Origin: Nephrocerus scutellatus
Lineage: Eukaryota; Arthropoda; Insecta; Diptera; Pipunculidae
Direction: 5' to 3'
Length of the DNA stretch: 64,000 nucleotides
Assembly (NCBI GenBank): GCA_947095585.1
Contig: OX352761.1
Coordinates: forward strand, 132,276,277-132,340,276
Part shown: piece after piece, positions 12,841-22,599 of the stretch
How the letters are laid out: each line of letters begins with the position of its first letter
Position numbering within the stretch: the first letter of the stretch is position 1
Program-made: the position numbers and the translations under genes
The notes under the pieces: generated by a model
Told to the model about the DNA's origin: nothing
Databases searched by the model: none
Seen by the model: the letters and a program-made list of their open reading frames with translations, nothing else

Positions 12841-14733
12841 ATTTAAGGGCCAACTATAATGGACTTGATTTGGATTAATTTAGCTGATGTGAACTACTCA
12901 TTACATGCAATTCGTATACTGTAACCATAATGTGCTATTGTACTACGTTTCCATAAACTGAGATTGAGTCGAGTTTTTTTAGCTGCGTTGTTGTTGTTGT
13001 TTGTTGAATGTCAGCGAAACTTAATTATGGATAAATTAAAGAATTAGATAAATTAGCTAAGCTTTTCGTTCGGTTTTGTCGGGAGAATAAGCCCAATATA
13101 TTTGGCCATTAAGACCTTTATTGCGAAAATTTGCTATGCGTAAAACCGAATAAATTCGTTACATAATTGCGTCGATGCCAAAGTTGTTAAAAGTTTGATC
13201 CGCATTTCTTGTTTTCTTTACTTCTAAACGAATTGTCAAACTTTAAATTCAAATAGCTCTGCGCCAGTGCATTGGATATTTCGGAATGCTTCACACCAAA
13301 TAATGTTTGTGCACCAGCTTCTATTGATAGGCAAACGACGCAAGCGTATCTTTTTTGAGTGGATTGTGTATGTGTATCATCTAATTAGCATTAGATAGAT
13401 CATCCTAATGCTATTTTCTAACAGATTTGTAGGAAAAAAAGGACGAGGATTGATATATCATTTGTCAAAACACTTTTATTAATAATTTACTTTATAAAGT
13501 CTTCGTAATAAGGTAAAACAAACGAATTTTCATTAAAAACAAGAAGAAGAAGAACTATTTTTTAGAATTTTATTATTATGTAATAAAGAAATAACATTAA
13601 ATAAATTTAATATAAAAAGAGCTTCCAATTTTGTTAAAAAATTAACAAATTGTGTGCAATTTGTGTTGAAATGTTTTTGATGAATGCTAAATAATATGTT
13701 TAAGGGAGTTTTGTTATGAAAATTAATGATTTTTTTTATAAAAGATATACAATTGTGTAGTGAGCTTGCTAAGCACTACAGCGTTGCATTAGTTCATTGT
13801 ATACAAAACACATACATATAAACATACAAAAATAAAAATACAAATAAAGTTCGCAAAACATCGGTAACAAAAGTTTCTATGAATTTTACAAATGATAAAA
13901 AAAATAATAACTAAATAACGAATATACTAATACTAATTTTTAAAGTTGATGCATGTTTAAAATCACCATAAAAAAATAATAAAACTGAAATGTTTGTAAT
14001 AATTATCCCAAGCACAGGGGTAAAATAACTTTAGTGTACGTATTTATAAATATAATAACAAAAAATAAAAAACTAATTTTGTGGCTTACTTGTACGTCCT
14101 CCACACTTACATATGTATGTTCCTATACATGGTGGAATCAAATTTTAATGGTTTAATTTTATTAATGTAAGAATATCTGAATCAGTCCATTCATCTATTA
14201 AAAAAAAGAAGCTGAGAATTATGATTAAAAATGTTTTTGTTTTAAAAATTAAGTTGTTTAATTTCATTTGTTTGAAATTATATCACTGAAAACTTTAATT
14301 GATTTGCATGAGCGTTACTGAAGATTGAAAGCTTTCGCTAGCATTGAGTGTGCGTTTGATGTTATTTAGAATTTTGATGTTAGTGCATCTCTCCTGAGAC
14401 AATTCAAAAATTTGGCTACACACTATGGTGGTGGACAGACATTTTTTTTATTATGTTAAAACCTGGCTTAAAAATTTATTATTATTAACATTTGCCAGCA
14501 TGTACACGAATCAACAAATTCGTGAATCCACACGGAAAGCGTATTTTACATTTTTCATTTGGATACGAAAAACAGGGACAAATGAGTGCATACTATAACC
14601 ATTTGTTATAATTTGGGAAACATTAGCCAACACTTCGTTTAATTTTGACTCTTACCCTTACCCTTACACCATAGGCAATGATAGTCAATTAGCCAATAAG
14701 TAACAAATATCCTATTTGAAGTAAAAGATTATA
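12841..14733. other. Non-coding AT-rich Calx intron
   Basis: No open frame of note. The only local similarity I saw is a short block GATGTGAAC.ACT.ATTACATGCAA at about 12887, repeated near 10935. T-rich and A-rich runs dominate 13440-14300. Nothing else supportable. Confidence 0.4.
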
Positions 14734-15930
14734 CAATGACTGACAGGAAGTGTTACCAAAACAAAACGCCACAGACTTTTTATTTTTTGATGCATTTTAT
14801 TGAATCAAAGTAAAAAATGTTCACAAATATTTCTATTTTTGAACTGCATTAGTAGTTTTCGATTTGTCCACCCTAAGCCGCGATTATGGCCTTTAAACGG
14901 CCGACAAAGCTGTTGCATGCAGCACGAAAGTGGCTCTGCGGTATTTTGGCCCATTCCCGGCGAAGCGCTTGCTTGAGATGATCGACACTTTGGTATTTTT
15001 TTGTCCCAACCTTGCTCTTCAAAATACCCCAAACCGAGAAATCTAGTGGATTTGCATCCGGTGAATTTGATGGCCATTGAGCAGTGGAAATGAACCGCGG
15101 AACGTTGTTTCTCAGGCAATCTTGATTGACGCGCGCTTTATGACTCGGCGCCGAGTCCTTTTGAAATGTCCAGACTCTGATCATTTATCTTGATGTCACG
15201 GTCCAAAAAAAGAGCGGTGAACGGCTTTCGGCCGTTACGGCGGCCCAAACCATCACCATCGGCGGCGCTTGGTTTCGAGTGGCTATCCGTTGCTCCAAAT
15301 TTTCGGTAGAACGGCCGGGCAAGTAAATCCGGTCGTTTTGCTTGTTCACATATTGCTCAATAACGAACGGTGACTCATCGAAGAAAACCAAATTCGGCAA
15401 ATCGCCACTTTCGTGCAAGCGTAACATCTCCCTTGCTCTTTCCACTCTTTTTTTAATTTCAAGGCCTTTAGTCCAATATGATCTTTCATCCGTTCGAGCG
15501 AAATGTTCGCCTCACGAACCATTTTTCTGCCGCTACAGCGCGGATTCCGAGCCAATTTGGCCTTCACCTTCCGATTGATATCCGGCGATGTTGCAGTGCG
15601 TTTCGGTCCACCACCATGGCGGTTTGCAATGCTGCCAGTATCGTTATAACGATTTATGGTGCGATACACAAACATTTTATTCACATGCAGATGTTTTAAC
15701 TGGTAAACAATCTGCGGCTGTGGTTTTCCAGCCAAATACAGAGCAATCACACTTTTACGCTTAAATTCCATTGCGGATAACTTTTTTCTGAATATTTCCA
15801 ACTAAAATGCTATTGTACGCTTGTAAACAATGGAATGAACTGTCATTAGTGTAAATTTGAGCGCTCTATCATCACTGGTTTGACAGCAATGACAATCTAA
15901 AGTTGGTAACACTTCGTGTCAGTCACCCGA
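14734..15930 (-). mobile_element. maT-like (DD37D) Tc1/mariner transposon, inactive
   Basis: The ends are inverted repeats of roughly 22 bp (TGACTGACAGGAAGTGTTAC at left; GTAACACTTCGTGTCAGTCA at right), each next to a TA dinucleotide at 14732-14733 and 15931-15932. The reverse strand encodes a transposase in three pieces. 15446-15801 is the N-terminal paired helix-turn-helix part (KRKSVIALYLAGKPQPQIVY, then GGGPKRT). 15185-15445 carries the first catalytic region (LVFFDESPF). 14805-15184 carries KDSAPSHKARV and SPDANPLDFSVW. By hand count 37 residues separate the second and third catalytic aspartates, as in DD37D maT elements. A frameshift near 15445, a stop at 15185 and a small deletion before WTFQKDSAP break the gene. 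Confidence 0.85.
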
Positions 15931-16749
15931 TAAATTCAGTTTTGAATACAAATTGTCTAAATTGTTAATCGTGCTCCGTAGACAAACTGGGTAGATAGAT
16001 ATTCTCTTGATTAAAGTTCGTGCCATCTTTTCATATTCATTTGCAGACTACATAACTTTTTGCATCTAAATTATACAAAATTAGTAGCCAGTTTTGTACA
16101 CACGGAGTAATATTATTATGGTAGAAATGCATCTAACTCAATGACAGATAGATGTCATTCAGAATATATTATATATATCCCAAAAATATCATTATTCCAA
16201 ATGGCACATTAGATGTCGCAAGAAACGTAATGTTACACACATTACGATGAGTATATTTTTTTAAAATATACTCATAGTCATTCAATTTGGAATAAAACTT
16301 AATCATTGTTAAGTAACAAAAAAAAATCAAAAATTTAAAAAAAAATCCTTTCATTTTTTATTAAATGAGATAGGCATCTCCATTTGTAATGATAAACTCG
16401 CACAACCCACAAGCATTTTGTTTGAGTTTTTGGTAGTGCCAAACACTCGTAAAAGTTTACAAAATTTACCATTACCAATTATATAATATGTGCATATTTA
16501 GATACAGATCTTCGGATGTTCGCTGAGCTTACCTCCCTACTCTTTGGAGGAGATGCAGCCATGCAGCGTAAGTAAAGCAGATTAAATGCTGACCTTGTCA
16601 AAATACCAGCAACGTTTCTAAAACTCAATACTCTCTTCTTATGTCAAAGTGAAACGCCAAACCTATTATCAATGAATAGCATTTGCTATATAGAAACCAA
16701 AAAACTCGCAATTATTGGCATGTGCGTTACACTACCCCACTAAACTTGG
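15931..16749. other. Non-coding Calx intron with one short hairpin
   Basis: AT-rich with no coding frame. 16247-16275 is a perfect 13-bp inverted repeat (ATGAGTATATTTT, 3-base spacer, inverse). It is too short and AT-rich to call an RNA gene. Confidence 0.4.
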
Positions 16750-17016
16750 TGACGTGGCTCTAGTGGTTAGTGCGTTGAACTTCTGAGCAGAGGGTTCGAG
16801 GTTCGAATCGAGTCATGGTCCCACCTGGGACGAATGTCCGAGAGTAATAACTTGTCATGGGAAGCTTCTTAACTCGGCCTTTACGGATACGGCATTAAAC
16901 CTTAGGTAATTTCCATTTGTGTGCAAAAAAACAACATGCACAACACGAATGGTCGTGAGAAGCTAGGCCTTGGACCGCTACGATCTGTCGCGCCAAATAT
17001 TATTTATTATTATTTA
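16750..17016 (+). mobile_element. tRNA-derived SINE, copy 2 (best preserved)
   Basis: A-box-like TGGCTCTAGTGGTTAGTGCG at 16755 and a good B box GGTTCGAATC at 16800-16809 form a bipartite RNA polymerase III promoter. The body includes AGTAATAACTTGTCATGGGA and AGCTAGGCCTTGGACC, and the tail is TATTATTTATTATTATTT. The head lacks a foldable acceptor stem for a true tRNA gene. Related copies are at 3954-4228 (-) and 62718-62930 (+). Confidence 0.8.
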
Positions 17017-17322
17017 GCCCACCAAACTAGAGTACAATAGGGGTAAGTAAAAAGTCTGGACATCTGCACTCAGAACCCATTAACAGCTTTTCGACAGAAT
17101 ACTGATCCATAATTATACTAGTAACCCATTGATGTTTAACATCAACGCCCGTTCTCTAGAAGAGGTCTTGACTATGCTGGGCCACTGTATATCAAAACGA
17201 GAAAACGAAAATATGATCCGATCGAAAAGTCATGTGTGGCAGTTTTCGTGTGCCGAGCGGTAAAGGTAGTTCAGTTTTTAGCTGCACTTAGAAGAGGAGT
17301 TCCTGAAGAAATCTGATGTGAC

Positions 17323-17419
17323 AAATTTAATGGCCGCAGTATATTAACTGTGCAAAGGTAGCATAATCATTAGTCTTTTAATTGAAGGCTGGTATTAATG
17401 GTTGGACGAGATATTAACT
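17323..17419 (+). pseudogene. Nuclear copy of mitochondrial 16S rRNA (NUMT)
   Basis: About 95 bases run through the most conserved core of insect mitochondrial large-subunit r[65 protein letters not shown], then ATGGTTGGACGAGATATTAA. I recognise this from the fly 16S sequence. Sequence on both sides does not continue as 16S, so only a small piece was inserted into the Calx intron. One or two differences (for example ATTAATGG where ATGAATGG is usual) fit an old nuclear copy. Confidence 0.85.
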
Positions 17420-18202
17420 CAGTCAGTGAAGTCATTTAAATACCATATAAACCGGGTTACAAATATAAGCCTCACATTCGAAGAGATGACATTGCTTACA
17501 CAAATTGAATCGCTTCTCAACTCATATGTAAGATAAATGATGATTCAGAGGATTAAGAAATCTTAACGCCAGGACATTTCTTGGTCGTAGAGCCCTTTAC
17601 CACAATTCCGGAACCAAAGCTAGACAATCTTTCAGAAAACAAATCATCAAGATGGCAGAACATTCAGCAACGAATTTAAGGGTTTTGGAATCGATGACAT
17701 CTGGATTATCTTACAACAACGTTTCAAGTGGAAGTCTCAAAACATAATAAATTCGTGGTTTGCCATGTAGTTCCTATACGAGAAGGCAATTGTATCCAAG
17801 CCATTTGGCACGAGGTAGAATAATGACAATCTACCCTAAAACTAATGAATTCAAACGGGTAGTAACCATGAAAACAGTTCGACAACAACACAATTGTGAA
17901 ATTCATGTATAAATCCGAGTTCCGAGAATCCGATAAATCCAATAATGTTTTCTTCGATCAGATTGTCAGAACAAAAAAAAATAACTGCTGTATTTTTTTT
18001 AATATCAGATAAAAGGGAGTGGGGATAATTTTTAAGAAAATTCTCCAACAAGAAAAGAAAAAGAAACAGCGCTAAAAGTGTACTTTCGCATTTACTCGCG
18101 CATCGCGCGACACACCAAACCTTAAAAAAGTACTCAATAACCAGTTTGGAAATTATGACAGCCTTTTAATCAAATTTAATCTTTAACCATAATTTTTGAG
18201 GT
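17420..18202. other. Unassigned Calx intron sequence
   Basis: No recognised gene. Base composition is less AT-rich around 17440-17900 than in the flanks, suggesting decayed mobile-element sequence, but I could not assign a family. Confidence 0.35.
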
Positions 18203-18283
18203 AAAGGTTTGGTGTCCCACTTCTACAGCGATCTCCGGTTTTCGTCGAAAAAACTGTCGAAATTGGACACCAAACCTTCACTA
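18203..18283. repeat. Short foldback repeat, GGTTTGGTGTCC arms
   Basis: AAGGTTTGGTGTCC at the left and GGACACCAAACCTT at the right form a perfect 14-bp inverted repeat around roughly 50 bases. A further CACCAAACCTTAAAAAAG lies at 18113. It looks like a small foldback or MITE remnant. Confidence 0.6.
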
Positions 18284-18316
18284 TACACAGCAATAATTTA
18301 ATAGTAGATATATAAC

Positions 18317-18800
18317 AACAAGAGCGCCGGATTTGACGTAATTGGCGAACTGTTTTCGCAAAACTTTTACCATTTTTGTAATGTGTCTTACAATAATTAA
18401 ATGTTGTTGGTTTGAATACTTCTCCATATTCTTATGTCGAGTTTTTTTTGTTTTAGCAATCTACGGTCGAGCGTAGATTTTTTCTCGAAAAAACGAACAC
18501 GAAAGCCGAGAATCTTTTGTTTACATTGTTTTGTTGCATGTGTTGTTGTTGCAGTTAATGAGAAGAGGGGTAAATCTCCCAAAATATCAAGATCTGTTTG
18601 AGGGGAAACCCAATCTACCATAGATTGGTTTTTTGGAATAAACGAACAACTTGACAGCCAAAAAAGCACTCTACGGCAGATTTTTTTTAAAAAAAACTCG
18701 ACATTAAAACGTGGCCTGTACGTGACAAATGTCAAAACAAATTACCGTAAAACTCGTATTAACAAATGGGCAGCAAATTTAAATCCGGCGCTCTTGTTGG
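18317..18800. mobile_element. MITE family 1 (AACAAGAGCGCCGGATTT), interrupted copy
   Basis: Left AACAAGAGCGCCGGATTTGA, right AAATCCGGCGCTCTTGTTGG: inverted repeats shared with 19677-19913. Internal sequence at both ends (GACGTAATTGGCGAACTG; ACGAGTTTTA-type) also matches that copy in inverse order. A different element (18436-18705) is inserted in the middle. The copy lies directly before a solo end of the repeat seen at 43545-43985. Confidence 0.75.
18436..18705. mobile_element. MITE family 2 (TTTGGCTGTCAAGTTGTTCG), nested copy
   Basis: Bounded by GTCGAGTTTTTTT and its inverse near 18705. Contains, on the reverse strand, TTTTTTGGCTGTCAAGTTGT, an AACCAATCTA block and a GGGAGATTTACCCCTC-like block. 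The same ordered blocks appear at 43228-43430, in part at 43970-44075 and 44255-44320, and weakly at 50330-50455. It is inserted inside MITE family 1, so it is the younger of the two here. Confidence 0.65.
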
Positions 18801-18804
18801 GACG

Positions 18805-18905
18805 AAATTACGACTTGTCGTATGACTCAATATTCGCGTTTAGTTGAAATGTCAACAAATGTGACGTATCAAAAGTCGAAATGCTTACATAATACACCCC
18901 CTGAT
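18805..18905. repeat. Solo end of the 450-bp repeat P
   Basis: CGTATGACTCAATATTCGCG, then AAATGTCAACAAATGTGACG and GTCGAAATGCTTAC match the right end of the repeats at 43545-43985 and 51660-52965. Only this end is present, cut by the MITE family 1 copy on its left. Confidence 0.6.
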
Positions 18906-19281
18906 AATGATACTCGCGTGCATGGAGAATAATTTATGTTTTTTTAATGAAATTTGCACAAAGTGTCTGCGTAAAAAGTGATGCCAATCATTTTCGAATA
19001 TGGTGTATTTTAGTGCAAATTCTGTTTGACTAATGCAGCGAAATTTTTCTAAATAGGTCTATAAATGCACTGCACATATCCTAAACTACTTCGTATCTAC
19101 TAAATACCTTACTTTCCCTGACATTTTGTGTTTATCCTTTCTTGGCATCCAAATTATGGTATGACCTAATCGAAACTTTTTATTTTTCAGCTGTTATTTT
19201 ACTAACATTTTATTAAAATTTGTTACAAAATTACGGTTTAGTTTTGTTGATTTATATTATATATTTCACTTTTTATTTCAG

Positions 19282-19486
19282 TATGGCATTTTCAGTTACA
19301 TTATTCTGCGTGGAAGCTTTATTTGCGATTGGCGTGTTAATGCTGCTCCGCTTCTGTTTTGGTGGCGGAGAATTGGGAGGTACCAAGCTCTCAAAGTTTT
19401 TAAGCAGCTCTTTTTTGGTGGGACTGTGGTTTATATATCTCATATTGAGCTCATTGGTGGAATATAATGTCATCAAAGGATTTTAA
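19282..19486 (+). CDS. Calx: Calx alternative last exon b
   Basis: The acceptor AG is at 19280-19281 after a TTTTTATTTC tract. The leading T completes the same split ACT codon as exon a, then 67 codons (MAFSVTLFC to EYNVIKGF) and TAA. By hand alignment about 38 of 67 residues match exon a with no gap. Identity is highest at the start, the GGELGG loop, and the FxxGLWFIY/SSL/VI.GF end. An AATAAA lies 6 bp after the stop. The reading frame is open and conserved, so a working alternative terminal exon is more likely than a decayed copy. Splicing into it skips exon a. Confidence 0.85.
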
Positions 19487-19491
19487 GTCAA

Positions 19492-19497
19492 AATAAA
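19492..19497 (+). terminator. Poly(A) signal of Calx exon b
   Basis: AATAAA six bases after the TAA of the second Calx last exon, followed by AT-rich and T-rich sequence. It would give a very short 3' UTR. Overlapping AATAAA-like hexamers follow, so the exact site used is uncertain. Confidence 0.5.
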
Positions 19498-19676
19498 ATA
19501 ATATGTTTTTGTGTTTTTATAATTAATTAATATATACTTTTAATACAAGGAAAAAATTCGTTCAATTTGTTTTTTTTTGTTTCTTTTTTTTTTTTGTTTT
19601 TTGTTTTCTGTAAACATTTGGAAGTGATTGGGCTTTAGGGCCCCATATGAACTATTTCAAAATCAATCCGATTATA

Positions 19677-19913
19677 TAGGGTGTCCCAACAAGAGCGCCG
19701 GATTTAAATTTGCCGCCATTTTGTTAATACGAGTTGTACGGTGATTTTTTTCACATTTGTCACGCACAGACCACGCGATTTAAGAATTTGCAGAAGTATT
19801 CAAACCAACAACGTTTAATTATTGTAAAAACACATTACAAAAATGGTGAAAGTTTTGCGAAAACAGTTCGTCAATTACGTCAAATCCGGCGCTCTTGTTG
19901 GTACACCCTTTAT
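19677..19913 (+). mobile_element. MITE family 1, intact copy with transposase N-terminus relic
   Basis: Inverted ends GGGTGTCCCAACAAGAGCGC and GCGCTCTTGTTGGTACACCC. Between them an open frame (from about 19790) reads YSNQQRLIIVKTHYKNGESF then AKTVRQLR, the helix-turn-helix start typical of a subgroup of mariner-like transposases. The right terminal repeat follows at once, so catalytic domains are deleted. This marks the MITE as an internal deletion derivative of a Tc1/mariner-superfamily parent. Confidence 0.7.
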
Positions 19914-19990
19914 TTAAACTTTGTATCTCCGATTAGAGAATTTACATCAAAAAAGTTTGGTTTTTATGGATTGGTTTTTTTAATTATTTA

Positions 19991-20633
19991 TTTCTAAACC
20001 AAATTTAACTTATTAAGGTTTTGAGTTTATTTTTTTTTTGAAGTGAAAACTTCTTTTAGCGCGGTATGCATATTTTCAGATGAGATAAAATCTCTGAACT
20101 CGCGACATGGTTACGAGACGCAGCTATAGTGTGTGTATACTGTAGTTAATACACAAACCAACTAACTCACTCAAATGAAAAATGAGAAGATGGCAGTATG
20201 CTATTTTCTGGTAGTAAGGACACAATCCAGTTTACACATGAAATCAAAAACAATAGTAGATGGTAGCACATAGTTATTTGTAGTTAACGCACAAACCAAC
20301 TTGATTGAGGCATAAAAAAACTGTGTCGCAGAGGTGGTAGAGTCTGTGTCTGTGTTTTGCCTCTGCTGCGTGCATTGTGTGGTGTTCAGTCGAATTTGAG
20401 TTTTTTGTATATGACTAGTTCAGTAGTACCTAACTTGACAGTAGATGGATGGCTTATAAATACAGAAAACTAATTTGTGAACATAGCATTGCCCCATATC
20501 CGTTAGACATCTAGTAGGCATTTTGCATGTTAGCATTTTGGGGAACTTAAAAATTCAGCGCATGCGCATATTCTCTCTGCTTATGAATTTTCACTTCTGT
20601 CGGCAATCCCGGAGTGCTTAACTTGATTTTTTT
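19991..20633. other. Unassigned intergenic sequence
   Basis: A T-rich stretch followed by mixed sequence. The phrase TAGTTAA..CACAAACCAACT occurs twice (about 20143 and 20281), hinting at a decayed tandem repeat. No open frame. Confidence 0.35.
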
Positions 20634-21276
20634 AAATTCTCTATATTAACTTCACTTGCCCGTTTGTTTGTGGGTGGGTTTGTGTGTCATGGAATCTTGC
20701 GATCACATTTTTACCCACTTCCCAAGGCCCGATTTTATTTTTGTTTATTATTTATTTATTATTTTGTTTAAACTTTGCACACATGTGTATTTCCGGTGAC
20801 AATACTTTCTATTAAAATTTTAGACCTCGGGGTCGGGGGGCTCCCATACAAATATTTTACAAAATTTTACTCGATTTTCTTCAAATTTTATACACATGTG
20901 TATCTCCGATAGACAACACTTTTTGTAAAAAATTTGGAGACCCCGGGCCCGGGTTCGTGGGGCCTCATAACTTTTTTAAAAAAATTAACCCGATTTTCTT
21001 CAAATTTAATACACATGTGTACCTCCGATAGACAACACTTTTTGTAACAAATTTGGAGACCCCGGGCCCGGGTTCGTGGGGCGCCATAACTTTTTTTAAA
21101 AAAATTAACCCGATTTTCTTCAAATTTAATACACATGTGTACCTCCAATAGACAACAGTTTTTGTAAAGTTTTTGGAGTGAGGCCCTGAGGTCCGAGGGG
21201 TGCCCATATAATTTTTTTTAAAATTAGCTCGATTTTCTTTAAATTTTAACACATACCCATCTCCTATTAGAGAATT
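20634..21276. mobile_element. Terminal-repeat family with palindromic tandem monomers, copy 1
   Basis: Left end AAATTCTCTATATTAACTTC; right end TATTAGAGAATTTACA. The interior is a tandem array: the ACACATGTGT landmark starts near 20779, 20891, 21011 and 21131, with a degenerate fifth near 21249, giving a period of 112-120 bp. ACACATGTGT is a perfect palindrome. The two central monomers also contain CCCGGGCCCGGG (20942-20953 and about 21062), a 12-bp perfect palindrome. Other copies are at 44772-45530 and 63683 onward, with termini elsewhere. Frames read through the array give repetitive peptides with no family resemblance. Confidence 0.75.
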
Positions 21277-21329
21277 TACATGAAAAATTGTATTTTTATG
21301 GGTTGTTTTTTTATTATTATTATTATGTT

Positions 21330-22320
21330 GGTGGGCTGAGATGCCTGGTGCACTGCGACCTAGAGATCAATTGTGCCATCCGAGATAATTACCACTTTAT
21401 GTAGTGGCTTAGTTCCTTTATAAATGCCATTAGGTCTGCCAATTCAATCGAAATGGCATTCTGTCCTGGAACTGTGTGAGTCTGGAGGTGCTTAAATCTT
21501 TTTCGTGTGAGAGCAGCACACGTCCGTCTAGAATTTTCCCATTTTCGCTATGTGACTATTGATTAAGCCGTGTACCGTTATGTACCAGACTAGAGATATG
21601 AGTGCATAACGGTTCAGTTTGATTGCCTTGCCTATGTGTTGATGTTATACTTGAGAAGCCTTTTAGTTTGTTTCATCCCTGTCGACGATTCCCATTAAGT
21701 TCGATGGCATTGTTAGCCCAATCCTTAATCATGTTTTTGAGACGACTAAGGGAGTAGGCAATGCTTGGCCCAGTAAATATACCTTCTGCGCCTTCTCTTG
21801 CGCAAAGATCTGCTGCCTCGTTCCCTACAATGCCTGAGTACCCCGGAATCACATAGCGATGATTATTTTTGGCCAATTGTTTTATGTGGATGCATGGTGG
21901 GGGGAGGTTATTGATGATATTTGCAACTTGATTACGTAGGACATTTCTTTTGCTGCTTCTTAGTGCAGCGTTATATTTGGTAAGGGAAGTTCGAAAGGCC
22001 GCCCAAATATTTATTGGCATTGTTGCAAACTTATCTTTTCTTAACCTCGAGATCGTGGTTCCACCAGGGAACATCTCTCGTACCTTTGACTCGGGCTGCA
22101 GGACAGCTTGTGTGGTAGGCATTTATGATTGCCTCGGTAAGATCGTTTGCCTTGGAGTCTATATCGGCAATCGAGCTTATTCGGGTATTAATATCAGTCA
22201 AGTTTGTTTGCATTGTGTATTGAAAGACTTGCCAATTGATATGTTTGGGGGTTCTTATAATGGATTGATGCCTCTCTCATCTATCCGAATTGGAAGATAA
22301 AAATTTGGTCCCGTAGGTGT
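21330..22320 (-). mobile_element. R1/I-like non-LTR element, internally deleted
   Basis: Reverse strand. The endonuclease-to-RT linker with PWWNHDLE lies at about 22031-22213. It is followed after a short overlap by a segment ending in an RNase H-like signature (IPGYSGIVGNEAADLCAREG) at 21673-22122. The C-terminal tail with NAISIELADLMAFIK is near 21440. The reverse transcriptase domain that should lie between linker and RNase H is missing. Frames are broken. The RNase H places it among RNase H-bearing non-LTR clades (R1, I, LOA group), not RTE. Confidence 0.65.
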
Positions 22321-22599
22321 CCCAATTGGAGAGATTTTACTGTACATATATTGACAACAATACATACATAAAAAAATGTATTTAATCATTAGTTAATTTC
22401 CTTAAATCTACCCCTAATCTTTGCTTCTTTGTAACTTTTATGTTGGCATCCATTTTAGCTGCTTGTTACGAACTGAATCGAAGTGAATCTTACAGATTGC
22501 CACAAACATGACAACATCGAATTGTATTTACTAGAGATAAACTTAATAAACTCTCCATTAATTATTGTATCCATACCATCCTTGATTTTATATGATATG

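Noticed and set aside
16750..16830. A tRNA gene
   Set aside because: A and B boxes are present but no acceptor or anticodon stem folds convincingly. The match continues for 200 bp beyond into a body shared with two other loci, so it is a SINE.
20888..21252. Repetitive open frames across the tandem array
   Set aside because: The peptides simply translate the 120-bp monomers. No codon bias, start context or domain supports a gene.
20779..21276. CRISPR-like regular repeats
   Set aside because: Monomers of about 120 bp are contiguous, with no spacers between short repeats, and the DNA is eukaryotic.
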